Shown here piece after piece: positions 36,497-47,829 of a stretch of DNA of 64,000 bases (positions are counted from its first letter, which is position 1; every line of letters starts with the position of its first letter). Origin of the DNA: Polyporus tsugae. Lineage: Eukaryota > Basidiomycota > Agaricomycetes > Polyporales > Polyporaceae. The translations under genes and the position numbers were made by a program. Under the pieces are notes generated by a model, which was not told where the DNA came from, made no database searches, and saw nothing but the letters and a program-made list of their open reading frames with translations. The DNA lies in assembly GCA_024305745.1 (NCBI GenBank), contig JAHRBS010000006.1:1552501-1616500 (forward strand), written 5' to 3'.

Positions 36497-38057
36497 TCAC
36501 CCAAGCGACCTCGACCGCCCCCTCACGTACCCAAACACAGTCCGCTCGCCCCTCACCGGCGACCCGTCGTACGACCTCTCCACGCTCCCCCCATTTGCCA
36601 CCCCGTTCCCATTCATCATCGCCCCTCCATACCCGTTCAACCTCCCTCGCATTCCGCTTATCTTCCGCTTCATCCACCCCTCGGACGTTGAGCTCGCACC
36701 ATACCTCCCGCCCGCACCCGCCCTGCGCCGGCGTTCGCGCTCGACGGCGTTGTCGACCGCGCTCTTAAGCGGCCCGCCGTCTGCACGGAGCTGCGTCTCG
36801 AGGATGAGGTTCTCGAGTTCGTGCACGAGCAGGCCCACAACCTCGTCGGCCGGCCGCCCGTCGTGTCCGCCTTGGAGATCGCCAAGGAACGGGAATGTCG
36901 AGTCCTGTGTGGGCGTGCCTGTGTGCGGGCCATGCGCGGCGTGGTAGAGCGTTTGGAGCTGCGCGTTGGCTAGGAGAAGTCGCGCGTTGCTTAGTCTCAC
37001 TGGTACTGGTCCGAGCGTGACGAAAATTGGATGCGGTACGCACCTTCAGCCGAGATCTGGTTTGCCGTCTGCAGGATCTGCTGCGCCTGGCTTATGATGA
37101 CCCTCTCCTCCATCTCCGGGCTCGGCTGTGGGAACAACACCGGGGCAACGTTCGACAGTGCGAACGAGCAGAGAACGAACAACGAGTGGAGGAAACGGAT
37201 GTGTTGGTACGCTACACGATGCGGCCAGAGGAGCGAGAAAAGGGAGGTGTGTGCTGTGCTCGCCGGGTCGGCAAAGAGCACCGACGTGAGCTTCGAGCCC
37301 GCCGCAGATGCGGGCGACGGCGACGGGTCGAGGAGGAAGAGCATCTCGTATACAGAGATGAGAGCGAGGAGGATGTAACGCCACTGAGCGGCATTCCTTG
37401 AGCGGGTAAAAAAAAATGCGGCGGAAGGATGGGAGACTTACGTATGCTACGGGACCTGTCCGGCCAGAGGCGGAAAGCAGGAGCAGGATGCACGTCGAGG
37501 CGATGTAGAATCCGGATGCCTGCATGAGTCCATGGCGTATGTACTCCCTAAGTGTCGAACATTGCGCCCACCCTAGCGCATCAGGTCCGAACCTACTCTC
37601 CATAAGCCCAAGCCGCCTATGCTGCGATGAGGAGACGGAAGACTAACCTATCGTACGCAAAACGCTTTACAGGTGATTTCAACGCCTCGTATGCATCTCT
37701 AACCTGTATAAAAATCGCCTCGCCTTGAGGTCCGACGCGATCCGGATGGTGCCGCCGCGCAAACTGCCTGAACGCCATCTTGAGCGTGCTCTCGTCAGCC
37801 GTCGGCTCGATACCAAGCATTTGGTAGTAGTTGGGCTCCACTGTCGTCGCCGCGTCGTATAAGGTATATAGGAGGTAAGAAACGACGACGAACAGGTACG
37901 TCCAGCGGACATGGCGCTGAAACGCGGGGGTGCCGGGGGTCGGTGGGTGCTTCCCAAAGATGCGAGGGTAGACGGAATGGACGACGGAGAGGAGCTGGCG
38001 GGAGGCGTAGTTCGGGAGGTAGCTCCATCCGGCATACTTCAGGAGACCGATTAACAT
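36497..38057 (-). CDS. Membrane-anchored J-domain (DnaJ-like) protein
   Basis: Four exons (38057-37648, 37616-37442, 37383-37044, 36999-36497) encode 475 residues. After a first transmembrane segment (WTYLFVVVSYLLYTLYDA) comes a J-domain at about residues 77-137: NYYQMLGIEPTADESTLKMA, FARRHHPDRVG (HPD intact) and FIQVRDAYEALKSPVKRFAY. The J-domain would stimulate an Hsp70 ATPase. Three more hydrophobic segments follow (GFYIASTCILLLLSAS, WRYILLALISVYEMLFLL, LHSLFVLCSFALSNVAPVLF). A helical region with HELENLILETQLR and a Gly/Arg-rich tail end the protein. This topology fits an ER or other endomembrane J-protein. The intron 1 acceptor was chosen because the nearer AG introduces a stop. Confidence 0.85.
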
Positions 38058-39701
38058 GGCGGCGACGGAAAATTACTGGACGGAAATGAGAGGGTCAATG
38101 CGATTCTTGGAAGACAGAACAAGGTATTTTGCGCATATAGCCATCCATAAAGTCTACAGATCGTGAAGTCTTCGTCCTAACGCGAAAATATTCGAGCAGC
38201 ATGTGCATGACCTCACCTAAAGAACAGTGTTCGTCAGTATTAGCTAGTATCCAATGCATACAAATCCAGCCATAGAAAAAATCTCAGAACGAGCAAAGCC
38301 CGTCACGCCTATGTTCTCCTTTCCTCGCCCCTGCTATCGCATACGCACACACAGCACCCAGAACACGTACCTCCACGCACACGGCGGCGCCCGCTCCTGC
38401 CACTTGTCCGCGCGGAACCACGCGCCAAAGACGAGCGTAGTCCTTGAGCTCGGACGCTTTATAGCCGCGCGGTCAACAGCTGACTGTCGCGTTCACAAAA
38501 GAAATAGATCCACATCTGAGACCGCCACAGGCAGAGTGGCACTCGTCTGCCCGGGCTTGGCTGTGAACGCCTGGCATCCTCCACCCGAGGGTGGAGCGGC
38601 CGCTGTCGGCTCGGCCTTTGTTCGCGCGCCAGGTGGTACTCGCGGCGCACAAACCTAACTTCAGAGCCGTCTACTGAAACCACAAATGTAGCGATGGGAG
38701 AGGGGAAATGATGTAGGTCCGGCCTTAAGGCGTGCCACGGCATGCTCGTGAGACGGCACGTCGGGTATCGGACACTGCGGGGGCTCGGTGCGCCGCCGCC
38801 CCGTCACTGAAACAGAAGCGGGGAGGCGTAGGGACGCGTCCGTTGTGCAATGTGCGGTGGGCAGTGCGGGAGGCGGGGTCGACCCTTTTACTTGGACATC
38901 CTGGATATGGAATTGGATGCGTGGAGTGCTCACCTTTTCGTATGCGTCCTTCGTGCCGTAGATGACCTGGTTCCTACCGACTCATTCCTCGTACAGCCGG
39001 AGGTGAAATGTAAAACGGAAAGTGCAAGAAGCAGAAGAGAATGGTATATGCGGCAGAATGCGAGATGAGGGTATAAGGAGAGAGAGGAATCGTATTCGGC
39101 AGGTCGCAGGAAGATGAGGTCACCAAGCTTTCAGTTGAACCTTTGGGGCCACTTTCGTTTTTGGACGACATGCCCAAATTGAGGTATATGCCCCAATCCG
39201 GCACAATTTGGACAATTATGTAACTACATAATGGCGAATGTTTGTCGGCACGTCGCTTTTCACGACGAAACTAGTACTAGTACTACTTATGCATGTAGGC
39301 TCTCGACATTCAACAAGTCGGGAATTTCCGCTGGCCGAATAGCACAACTGCTAACATATAAATCCTTCATCAAGAGGCAAGGCTCAAAAGCGAGAAAAAA
39401 ATCCAAGTGAGTGACTTGGATTTGCTTCGGCTGCATGCGGGCACTTATTTTGATTCCCTCGAACAAATTGTCCTAGTTCTGCAGTTCCTCACGGCTGTTT
39501 GTGTTCTTCGATGGTTCGCGGTGAGTCCTCGATTAGAGTTATCAGGGATAGCCTAGTAGTGTACGCAGTATACAACTCAAATGATGGGTTCGTAGAGATA
39601 AATAAAACACCCTCAGGTTGGTTGCCAACGCTTGACCAAGGTCCTCAGTGTATCACAACTGGGCCGGCCGTACCAGAAGCTACTGCCCGCGCGTCGGAAT
39701 A
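38058..39701. other. Intergenic, no supported gene
   Basis: About 1.6 kb containing the J-protein promoter and the 3' flank of the DUF6593 gene. Small frames only; nothing is recognised. Confidence 0.45.
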
Positions 39702-40370
39702 CTAGCCTGCGGCCTGTTCCCTTCGCGTCTGCTCGAGGATGATGAACGATAACAAGATTGCATCGAGCCTCAACGCCGTCCCTCGCTTCACATCGAGACT
39801 CATCCTTCGTGGCTTCCCAAGTAGAAACCCTGAGCCTGTGCGTGCGCTCCGCACTTGCGCTACCGTCTCTTGTGTCTCGGGGTCGACCAGCTGTGCGGAG
39901 GTATGACGGTAAGTAAGTGCAGGCACCCTTGTCTCTGATGTGGATCCGGAGCAGCGCGCTTACCCTGAGCGTCGTCGTGCCCCAGTTCGTCGCTTGTTTC
40001 CAGTGGTACTGTGAGCCGTCAGAGGCGACCAGGATCCTCGTCCTACATATGCATGCGTTCCACACGTCAATTGAGAGGCGCAACACTGCGAAAAAGCGAA
40101 CCATACGCACCTGGAGAGGACGCTCTTCTTCGGGAGCCAGTCAGAGAGCATGTGCATCTTGTCGTGGTATGTAATCCTGTCCTTGTCTCGCTGGTACGCA
40201 CGCTCCCATAACCCCACGACCTCCCCGTCCAGGTTGTGCATCGTCGTCCTACATCGCGTCGTGGAGGACTTGAAGTCGAACTCCGTCGAGATATCGTACA
40301 AGTGCCCACCGCCGTTGAGGTCAACGACGATCGAGTTCAACGGGCTATCGGAGAGGAACGTGACGTTCAT
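39702..40370 (-). CDS. DUF6593 domain protein
   Basis: Exons 40370-40111, 40042-39964 and 39890-39702 encode 175 residues. The pattern is typical of the basidiomycete DUF6593 family: LNSIVVDLNGGGHLYDIST, TTMHNLDGEVVGLWE, a basic SDWLPKKSVLSR, ASDGSQYHWK, LVDPETQETVAQVR and a final hydrophobic-acidic helix AILLSFIILEQTRREQ. The intron positions match those of the diverged relative at 35450. Function is unknown; the family recurs in expanded clusters in mushroom genomes. Confidence 0.8.
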
Positions 40371-40969
40371 CGGTGCTGTTGTACAAGTGAGCCGGACACA
40401 TGAGACGGAGAGCAGTTTGGCACCTGTGCCCCGACGCCTCCCTCGTGTACTAATGGGGAGTGGAGCCCCCTTCCACCCACAGCGCTTTGGTGCTGTGCTT
40501 TTGTGATGGAAGTGGAGAAACCTCACATCATTCACGGCCGCGCGATGTCATATCACGTACTCGAGTCAGACTAGGAACCACATTACTGCTAAAGTGCACA
40601 GCGTCTCTCTGGGGTGAGAAATCCTTTGTTGATAACTTGACAAGCTTACGGTGAGATTTCACTATCATAGGCTTGCTGTAGGTCGGTGCTGGTAGCTTTG
40701 GGGCTGCAGGTGGACCCGTCGACGAACGAAGGACGAGAAACAAGTAGCCCAGGGCCGGCATCTGACGTAAAATCATCGGCTGCCTCACTGTATGCCTCCC
40801 GTTCGTCCACAATATCAACGTTTGCCACAGCCTCGGACGCGACCCATCAACCATGGCATACGTAAAAGCGGGAAGTCCAAGTCGTCCTTGTTTGAAAAAT
40901 GTTTCATGTCGGCAATTATTTACTCGATCTGAGAGATCGAAACATTTGACAATATAGTACCACGAACCA
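40371..40969. other. Intergenic with unassigned open frames
   Basis: A minus-strand frame (40646-40828, opening MANVDIVDEREAYSEAAD) reads protein-like but has no partner exons and no domain. It may be debris next to the retroelement relic. Confidence 0.35.
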
Positions 40970-41265
40970 CCTGGCTGTCGGGGATCCAGCCAGTAGACTC
41001 CGCCCACTCGCGGAGGTAGCGGTCGATGAGGATCGTCAGCGTCTTAAGGAAGCAGCTTTCGATCCGGTAGCTGGAACCTGCATGGCAGGGTAGCTGCGTC
41101 TTTCTGCGGTTTCTTCATGACCGCGATGATGGCTGTCGAGACTCAGTAAGGCTGCGATACTGTCTGCTCGTCGATGCACCGCTGGAAGAACGCGCACAGG
41201 ACGTCTGACAGGACGCTCAGTGCTGCTGAGTAGTCAAATCCGTCGAGACCCGTCAGAAGTTATGT
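40970..41265 (-). mobile_element. Relic of non-LTR retrotransposon reverse transcriptase
   Basis: Minus-strand translation gives the N-terminal part of a LINE reverse transcriptase: DVLCAFFQRCIDEQ, then VSTAIIAVMKKP and, after a frameshift near 41070, SYRIESCFLKTLTILIDRYL and REWAESTGWIPDSQ. This is the stretch just before the palm motifs of Tad/L1-type elements in basidiomycetes. An in-frame TGA sits where such elements usually have Trp, and the palm motif with the catalytic Asp pair is absent. It is a short dead fragment without ends or target-site duplication that I can see. Confidence 0.65.
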
Positions 41266-41962
41266 TTGGCTGGCAGGCGGGAAGAGTATGTATGCTCCGA
41301 TATGATATCGAACGTCGTGCATGCACTCTGGTAGGACCGGTCTTCAATGCGGGCATCGACGTGATGCTTCAGTATCTCCATGACCGTGCGGACAACTTGA
41401 AGGGTTGTCGGCTAGAGAACGTTTCGATGAACTTCTGGAGTGAAGAGGAGGACGATACTAGGACGATATGCTCATGGAGACCTATTATATCCCTGAGTTA
41501 GAAGAACCAATAGTATCGAATGTCGGCGATATCAGTGAGTGGCCCGGGTTTCATTAGTGAGACTTTGTTTATCGTCGCGCATTGATGGACATGGGCCTTA
41601 TGGCACCCCGCGTTGTGGACCGGCGGTTCGCCCGAAATTTTGGCCGCGTATGCTATAGTAGAACCTCATTGTTCCAATTTCCCCTGGCTTTAGTCGACGC
41701 CTATTTGGCCCAATACCCCAACCTCCGCCACTCACTGTGGATGTATCTGTTCTCTAATGACAATATAGTACAACCCCTAGAAGCTGTAGTGTCCGCACCG
41801 CACTTGAGCATTCTATCATCTCTATTTTGCTGCCGGAGCGAAGCGAAGCTTCCTTCGTTTTCTTTACGCCTGTTCACATCGGCGTGTGCATATGATCACG
41901 AGTCTTCGTGCCGGAGAGACGCCATCCCTATTCTGCATGAAAATTTACCACGCAACGACTGC
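41266..41962. other. Intergenic, possible further retroelement debris
   Basis: About 0.7 kb without a supported gene. A long plus frame entering the hydrolase gene from 41582 is antisense to hydrolase exons for much of its length. Confidence 0.4.
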
Positions 41963-43825
41963 TTACAACAACGACCGCTGAGTCCCGTATCTGCTGCCCA
42001 GGAACTCGTGAAGCTCTTTGGCTGTCGGCCCAGACGCATGAGCCCGAAGTTGCGGAACGCATGTAACACGACAGTCGCGCAACTCACCAAATATCGACGG
42101 CTTCTCCTGCGGGATCAAGTGGCCCGCCTCCAAGATGCGCACATGCGACGAGTTCACAGGGCGCCGCCAAACCGCGCGCCACCTCTGCACCGCGTCTCTG
42201 TGATGGTCACGATCCAGCCAACGTCAGCTCCGCGCCCTCCGTACATTCGAAACAAGACGAAGAGTGAGCGAGGTGCGTACTTACATCGGATGGAGCTTGG
42301 CCGCGACGAGCCAGCGCAACTCGATACGCTCGTCGAGCGTCGGGAGCAGCTCGAACGTCTCGAACGTGGCGCGCTCCTCCGCGAAGCAGATGGCCTCCTG
42401 CATGCCAGGCATTTTGAGCCGGACCTGCCCGTCAGGCGCGTCGTACAGCGCGCACTGGACGTAAACCTCGAGCGCCGCAGGGTCCCAGGCGGCGAAGAAG
42501 GGCGTCGAGGCGAACATCCGGTACGCCTCCTCACTGGCGGAACCCCCGGGACCGGTAGCAGGAATGGGGATGCATTTCGAAGAGTTAACAAAAAGCTGCG
42601 GAGGTCGCATTGAGGCGAAGTGAGGTGCGGGACTCACCGAGAAGCCCAGCCGTCGCGCCGCTGGATCGCGCCGGTGACGTGCCCCTGGATTGGCGGGCAC
42701 GCCGCGGGTGCCAGGGCGTGCATGGGGCGAACCATCGCCTCGACGAGGAACAGGTGCTTGAACAAAGCGGGTACCTCGATTGCGGCGCGCACGCTTGCGA
42801 AGGGTTCATATCAGCCGCGCAGACGTGCTGAGGATGGAGACACGAAGCCTACATGGAAGCGCCGCCAAAGGAATGTCCGACGGGGAGAAGACGGCGGTCC
42901 ACGAGGCCATGTCTCTTCCGAGATTCCGCTTCGGCGTCGGCTAGGCGAGGGAGATGAGTCGGGAGCGATGGAGAGGACGAAGATCGTGGGAGGTAATGGA
43001 GGAGGAAGTGCAGGATGTCGCGGCTGTTATCCCGCCAGTCGTCTGAAACAGCGAAGTGAGCCATGTTAGAGCTGCCGCAGAGCGGAAATGCTCACAGATA
43101 CCGCCGAGGTTGGCGCTGTTGACCAAGCAGGCGTCGCCGTGGTTTGCGGCCTCCCAAGCCCAGATCTCGTCGACTTGGTAGTTCGCCTTGCTAGAGTAGT
43201 CCGCGATCAGCCGTTTAAGCCCCGGCTCCCAAGTCTGCCCAGCGTAAAAGCGCGACAGCGTCAAGAAATCAGCTATGGTGCGATATCGATACGGCATAGA
43301 AGTGCGCAGTCTACTACATACCTCCTTTGGAAACCCGTTCGGGTGCAAGAGGAGTAGTGTCGTGCCATTCCCCGTCCCCTTGAGGCTCTTCCGGACGTAT
43401 CGGTTTACGCAATTCCAAAGTGGTCGATCGTTGGGAGGCAGCGAGTCCAAGCCCCCCTTCCACTGTCTCTCCTTGGTGGAGAGGACGTCACTAACTGTCT
43501 TGCGCACGGCAGCCCGGAACTCGTCCTTGTTCGGCGTCCACTTGGGAAGAGCTGGAAGGGGGACGTATGGGGTTACCCGGGGATACGCAGCGGGGACGAG
43601 ATGCGTTGAGAGCGTGTACCATTCGTCGAGGAGCGACGCTCGAGGCGGAGATGGCAGGGCGGGCAGAGTGGTGGTCTTGGCTGGGGTGTCAAAGGGTGCA
43701 AGAGGGCCTGGGCTGCAGGAGGGGAGATCGAAATGTGGGGGCGAAGGGAACGTCAGCACTTTCGGGTCGAATGACGGGTGTGTTTCCAGCGGCGGGAGTC
43801 CATTGGGTTTCCCGTCCGATAACAT
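41963..43825 (-). CDS. Alpha/beta hydrolase fold protein
   Basis: Seven exons (43825-43322, 43234-43096, 43042-42853, 42793-42638, 42533-42285, 42197-42088, 42021-41963) give 468 residues. The fold's signature elements appear in order: the oxyanion strand LLLLHPNGFPKE joined to TWEP, the DWRDNSRD turn, the nucleophile elbow LPVGHSFGGAS, and the catalytic His in LEAGHLIPQEKP followed by AKELHEFL. The first ~130 residues before the core are Pro-rich and may be a lid or a regulatory extension. Substrate class (ester, epoxide or other) cannot be told. Several nearer AG acceptors were rejected because they cause stops; the joined frame is continuous. Confidence 0.85.
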
Positions 43826-44549
43826 ATCTGGACCGCGGGTTGGTGATCGGTGGCGTGTCCAGGTCCTGGAAGGGAAGAGTTGGATCGAAGAGCTGGGTGA
43901 GGCAGTGCGGGGTCTAGTTGTGTATCTGAGAGGTCGAAGGAGGGTAGCCTGCTATACATATGCATACTACAGTAGCTGTGCCGGTTAGTGATGGCTCCGA
44001 TGGGCCGTGGTGAATGAACGTGAATGGGAGATGACAAATTCGAAACCATGACACGTACCGCTGTCGATTTACAGTATAGTACTGAGAAAAATGCTCCAGA
44101 GAGTGGACAGTAGTTGAAAGTTCGTTTCAATTGATGAGGCCCCGAGCCAATAATAAGCGCCCATCGCATACGACTCGACTGCGCGGACTGCGATCGAACG
44201 CTCCTCCCTCCATGGAACCGCTTCTGACTCTCCCTGCCCGGCCTGCATCCATACTTGATGTAGTCCCCGTGCACAAGGTCTTCTGGCAGGCCATGTCACC
44301 CAGTCAACCCCTATTATAATTGCGACCGAGGCGGCTGCGAATAATACAGTACTCAACACATTCACCATCCCTCCATGTCAACCCCTACCACGATGGACTC
44401 ACTTCCGGCTCCCTCTGATCAGCGGCCTGCGTCCAGATCTGAAGAAGTACTTGCGTCAACGACGATTCCCCCAGAAGATCGTCCGATAGGCTATGTCACA
44501 CAGCCAACCCCAATGCCGGAAGCTTCAAGGAGAATTGTGTTTCGACGAT
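43826..44549. other. Intergenic between divergent hydrolase and IRE1-like relic
   Basis: It holds the hydrolase promoter and unassigned short frames, including a minus frame at 44069-44368 with a hydrophobic N-terminus. A plus frame starting at ATG 44375 runs toward the relic but is out of frame with its kinase. Confidence 0.4.
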
Positions 44550-46035
44550 CCCGCCGGCAACTCGGACTATCGTCGAGAAGCTCAAAGTTTCTGACACTAT
44601 CCTAGGTACGTCTGATCGTTCTTGCTGGCTATTGCGCTCACGCGTCTTCAGGGAGGGGTTCGTACGGCACACTTGTGTTCAGGGGCTCGTTCGAGGGCCG
44701 TGTGGTCGCCGTCAAAAGTACCCTCCACAACTTCGTCACCCTCTTCTAGCCCGAGGTGAACATCGTCCGGGCCTCTGGAGGACACCCAAACGTCATGCAG
44801 TACTACCACCACGAGACAGACACCGACTTCCTCTACATCGCGTTCGAGCTCTGCCCTGCGACCCTGGCGGACGTCTTTGAATCTCCCGATGAGTTTCGTG
44901 CTATCTTCCATGCGCTCGAGACGAAGCCCGCCCTCCGCCAGATCACTGCGGGGCTGTACCACCTCCACGCGCTGAACATCATTCACCATGACGTCAAACC
45001 GGAGAACATCCTGATCTCGCCCACGGACGAGAATGGAGGGCTCCGTATGCTCATCTCTGACTATGGGATGCGCAAGAAGTTCGAGTACAACCGAAAGGGA
45101 TACCGCCAAGGGGGTGCGTCGATGGCCGTCCACACGCTCGGCTGGCGTGCGCCCGAGGTTATTCGCGGCGATCTGAAGTTCGACGACGCGGGCGACGAGT
45201 CGCAGTCACCGACAGGCAGCATCGACTCGAGCGCGGGGACGCCGACGGGCAAGCCCACGCGGCTGACGAAGGCGATCGACATCTTCCCGCTGGGGTGCCT
45301 TTACTATTACGTGCTCACGCAGGGGCTCCATCCTTTCGGGCGTTTGTTCGAGCGGGAGCCAAATATCCTGAATAACGTCCGGAAGCTGCAGGGTTTGGAG
45401 GAATTGGGAGAGGAGGGTGAAGAGGCTAGGGCTTTGATCAAAAGGATGTTGAGTCCTGAGCCGGATGAACGGTGCGCATTCTCCTTGGTTTTATTACTTC
45501 CCCCCACTCTCTGTCGTCAGGTGATAATGATTCTTTTGATTTTGCAGACCGCACATGAGCGCATGCCTGATGCACCCGTACTTCTCGGACCATGACGGAT
45601 GACAAGCGAGCGGGTGGCGCTCCTCCAAGGCGTGTCGGATCGGCTCGAGACCTTGGGTCAAGACCCGAAGGATGCGAATTTACTTGCACTGGAGAAGGGT
45701 GGAGGGGCTGGCACTTCCGGTTGGACAGGCTTGTCATCGAGAATCTGGGCGGGTTCAGTTGCTCCGTGCGTTAGTGTACGTTCCTGCATTCCTTCGTGGA
45801 CCACGGAATCGTGTCTGGTGTCTGATGCGGTCTGCATGCAAATGTCGAAACGTAGCTACCAGGACCTCTCGGACCTCCCGGACGATGTGAGGGGACATCG
45901 ATGCTAGCCGACTCCCTCGCATACTTCACGCGCCAGTTCCCGAAGCCCTTCCTCCACGTGGATGACGCGATTCCATCCTGTGCCCTCTGTGGTACCGAGC
46001 CAATGTTCCGTACGTACTACGAGCTCATCAATTAG
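44550..46035 (+). pseudogene. IRE1-like: IRE1-like kinase/KEN-nuclease relic (no luminal domain)
   Basis: This encodes the cytosolic half of an IRE1-type unfolded-protein sensor. After an exon ending KVSDTILG it reads the glycine loop GRGSYGTLVF, VVAVKS (ATP lysine), HHDVKPENILIS, a DYG in place of DFG, GWRAPEVIRGD, DIFPLGCLYYYVLTQGLHPF and EEARALIKRML. KEN-nuclease pieces follow in different frames: RVALLQGVSDRLE, WHFRLDRLVIENLG, SYQDLSDLPDDVRG and LAYFTRQFPKPFLHV. Breaks: an in-frame TAG after FVTLF (about 44748), a stop/frameshift after HPYFSDHDG (about 45597) and at least two more frame changes in the nuclease. There is no signal peptide, luminal domain or transmembrane segment. Confidence 0.75.
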
Positions 46036-46137
46036 AGTTTCTGCTGTTGCCGTCCTTGTCATCCATTTTGCGCCCCCACAGTTCCCACATCGATCCGCCC
46101 CTTCCCCAGGATTCCCCTAGGTACGCTAGGCCAACCT

Positions 46138-47330
46138 CGCTCTCGACACTCCCGGTCGCCGCACACCCGTCCAGAGATTCACCTTCTCCGCCTATGGACC
46201 CATGGCCAATGACCAGGAAACCGCACTACAAACACTATACCAGCGCACCGCCGACAATTCCTACATACAGTCCCCCCCACCGGCAAGGTCATGTCATTCA
46301 AGACCGTCGCCGTAGACTCCGCCGCCGCCCTGCCCGTATGGTCGAACAACTACCCCAGCCCCATGTACCCATGTAGGTGCTGCGTAGACTGCGTCGGCTT
46401 CAGACTAATTTAATTCGCTTATCTAGCGTCACAACGTTCGACGTTCTTCGCTCTCCGAAGCGCCAGCAACCGTTTGTATTGCTCCAGCCGCCACGAAGCA
46501 CAAAGGGCTTCCTAACCTTGACCGTGCGTACGTCGGTCTCGTCGAGGAGAGCGGTTCGCTCTTCGCCATCAGCCCAGATCGGTTCCCGCTCGTCGTCTTT
46601 GGCGATTCCAATACCGACCGCAGATGGCACTCGATCGATGCCGACGGCCAAGTGGACGAAGTCGGCCGACATCTTTGTGCTCGGGTGCGTTTACTATGAC
46701 GTCCTAATGCGTGGACTCCATCCGTTCGGGAGGCTGTTTGAGCGGAAGTGCAATATTCTGTACAACCTCCAGTATATGGGGGGGGGGGGGGGGGGGTTGC
46801 AGCAATTCGAGGAGGGCGAAGAGAGTGTGGTCTTGATCAAAACGATGCTGAGTCCGGAGCCATGTGAACGGTGCGCTCCTTGATTTTATTACCGTCCCTC
46901 CGCCCGCAAGGTGATAATGATTGCGTTGATCCTACAGGCCGGACGCAAGTACGCGCCTGATGCACCTGGCATGATACTTCTGGGATGATGGCGAGCGGCT
47001 GACATTCCTTCTGGACACGTCGGAGTGCTTCGCGGCCGCGCCTCAACTTGAACACGCGGGGGATCCGAATTTGCGGATCCTTGAGAAGGGCGGCGTCGGA
47101 CGAGGTCCGCGGTGCGAACTGGCACTGGCAGCTCGACAAGTCATCGACAATCTCCACGAGGTCCGGAACTACGATGGGGAGTGAGTGCAGGATGTGATCC
47201 ACACAGTGAGAATGCGGTATGTATCCTTCCTGCCTTTGGTTGTGGAGAACCGAACGGTGTCCGATGCGACCTGTGGGAAAATGTACTAGAGACATAACTA
47301 CTATGAGGATCTCCTAGACCGTGTGAAGCG
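46138..47330 (+). pseudogene. IRE1-like: IRE1-like relic: luminal fragments abutting kinase C-lobe and KEN
   Basis: The first part reads as probable IRE1 luminal-domain pieces in shifting frames: TADNSYIQSPPTGKVMSFK, then after a possible intron VTTFDVLRSPKRQQPFVLL, then RAYVGLVEESGSLFA and SPDRFPLVVFGDS. Directly after (46640 on) comes the kinase C-lobe: KSADIFVLGCVYYDVLMRGL, HPFGRLFERKCNIL, VVLIKTMLSPEPCER, and KEN fragments YFWDDGERLTFLLDTSE and YYEDLLDRVKRL. The transmembrane segment, kinase N-lobe and catalytic loop are missing, so a deletion joined the two parts. A 19-base G run interrupts the C-lobe. Luminal identity is a family-memory call, less sure than the kinase. Confidence 0.65.
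46778..46796. repeat. 19-base G homopolymer in IRE1-like relic
   Basis: Nineteen consecutive G, encoding a glycine run where the intact-type kinase copy (45390) has KLQGLEELG. The length equals the run at 10789-10807. Confidence 0.95.
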
Positions 47331-47829
47331 GCTGAGGGTCTGATCCAGGTTATGTATTCAAGTCGTCGTTGGTGCCAATGCAGTCGTGACGAACAACGTG
47401 AGGTTTTTCTCCATTTTTACGCCTGTGTGGCTTTTGCCAGGGGTCCTCGGGGGTACTGGTGGCTAAGTTGCCAAACTGGGTGTTACATACATGGTTCGTC
47501 CCCGACCGCCACCACCCTTTACCTGTCGATGTTTCTTTGACAACGCTGTCTATCGCTCGTGCCCTCGACTATTTCAATAGATACATGTTTCCCGACTCAA
47601 TACCCCGTTTGCGTGCCTGGTTGAAGTCAAGGGCTCAGTCTGGGCTATTCGTGTATCCAACACTTGGTGAGCACGAGTTCAGCTGCACGGAGACTCGATC
47701 TCATCTCATCTCGAGTACTAGTCCAGCCCTACCGCGTTGATCTCGATCTATCAGTACCAGTCTCATTCGCTGAAGAAAAGATCCATCCATAGCAGCGTAG
47801 TTCTGTGCCAGCAGTAAAGTTGAGTACTG

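Noticed and set aside
41582..42613. 343-codon plus-strand frame
   Set aside because: Its second half is antisense to well-supported exons of the alpha/beta hydrolase, so it is most likely a shadow.
44069..44368. Minus frame with a signal-peptide-like N-terminus, upstream of the IRE1-like relic
   Set aside because: Only the first ~25 residues look like a signal; the rest has no pattern and no partner exons.
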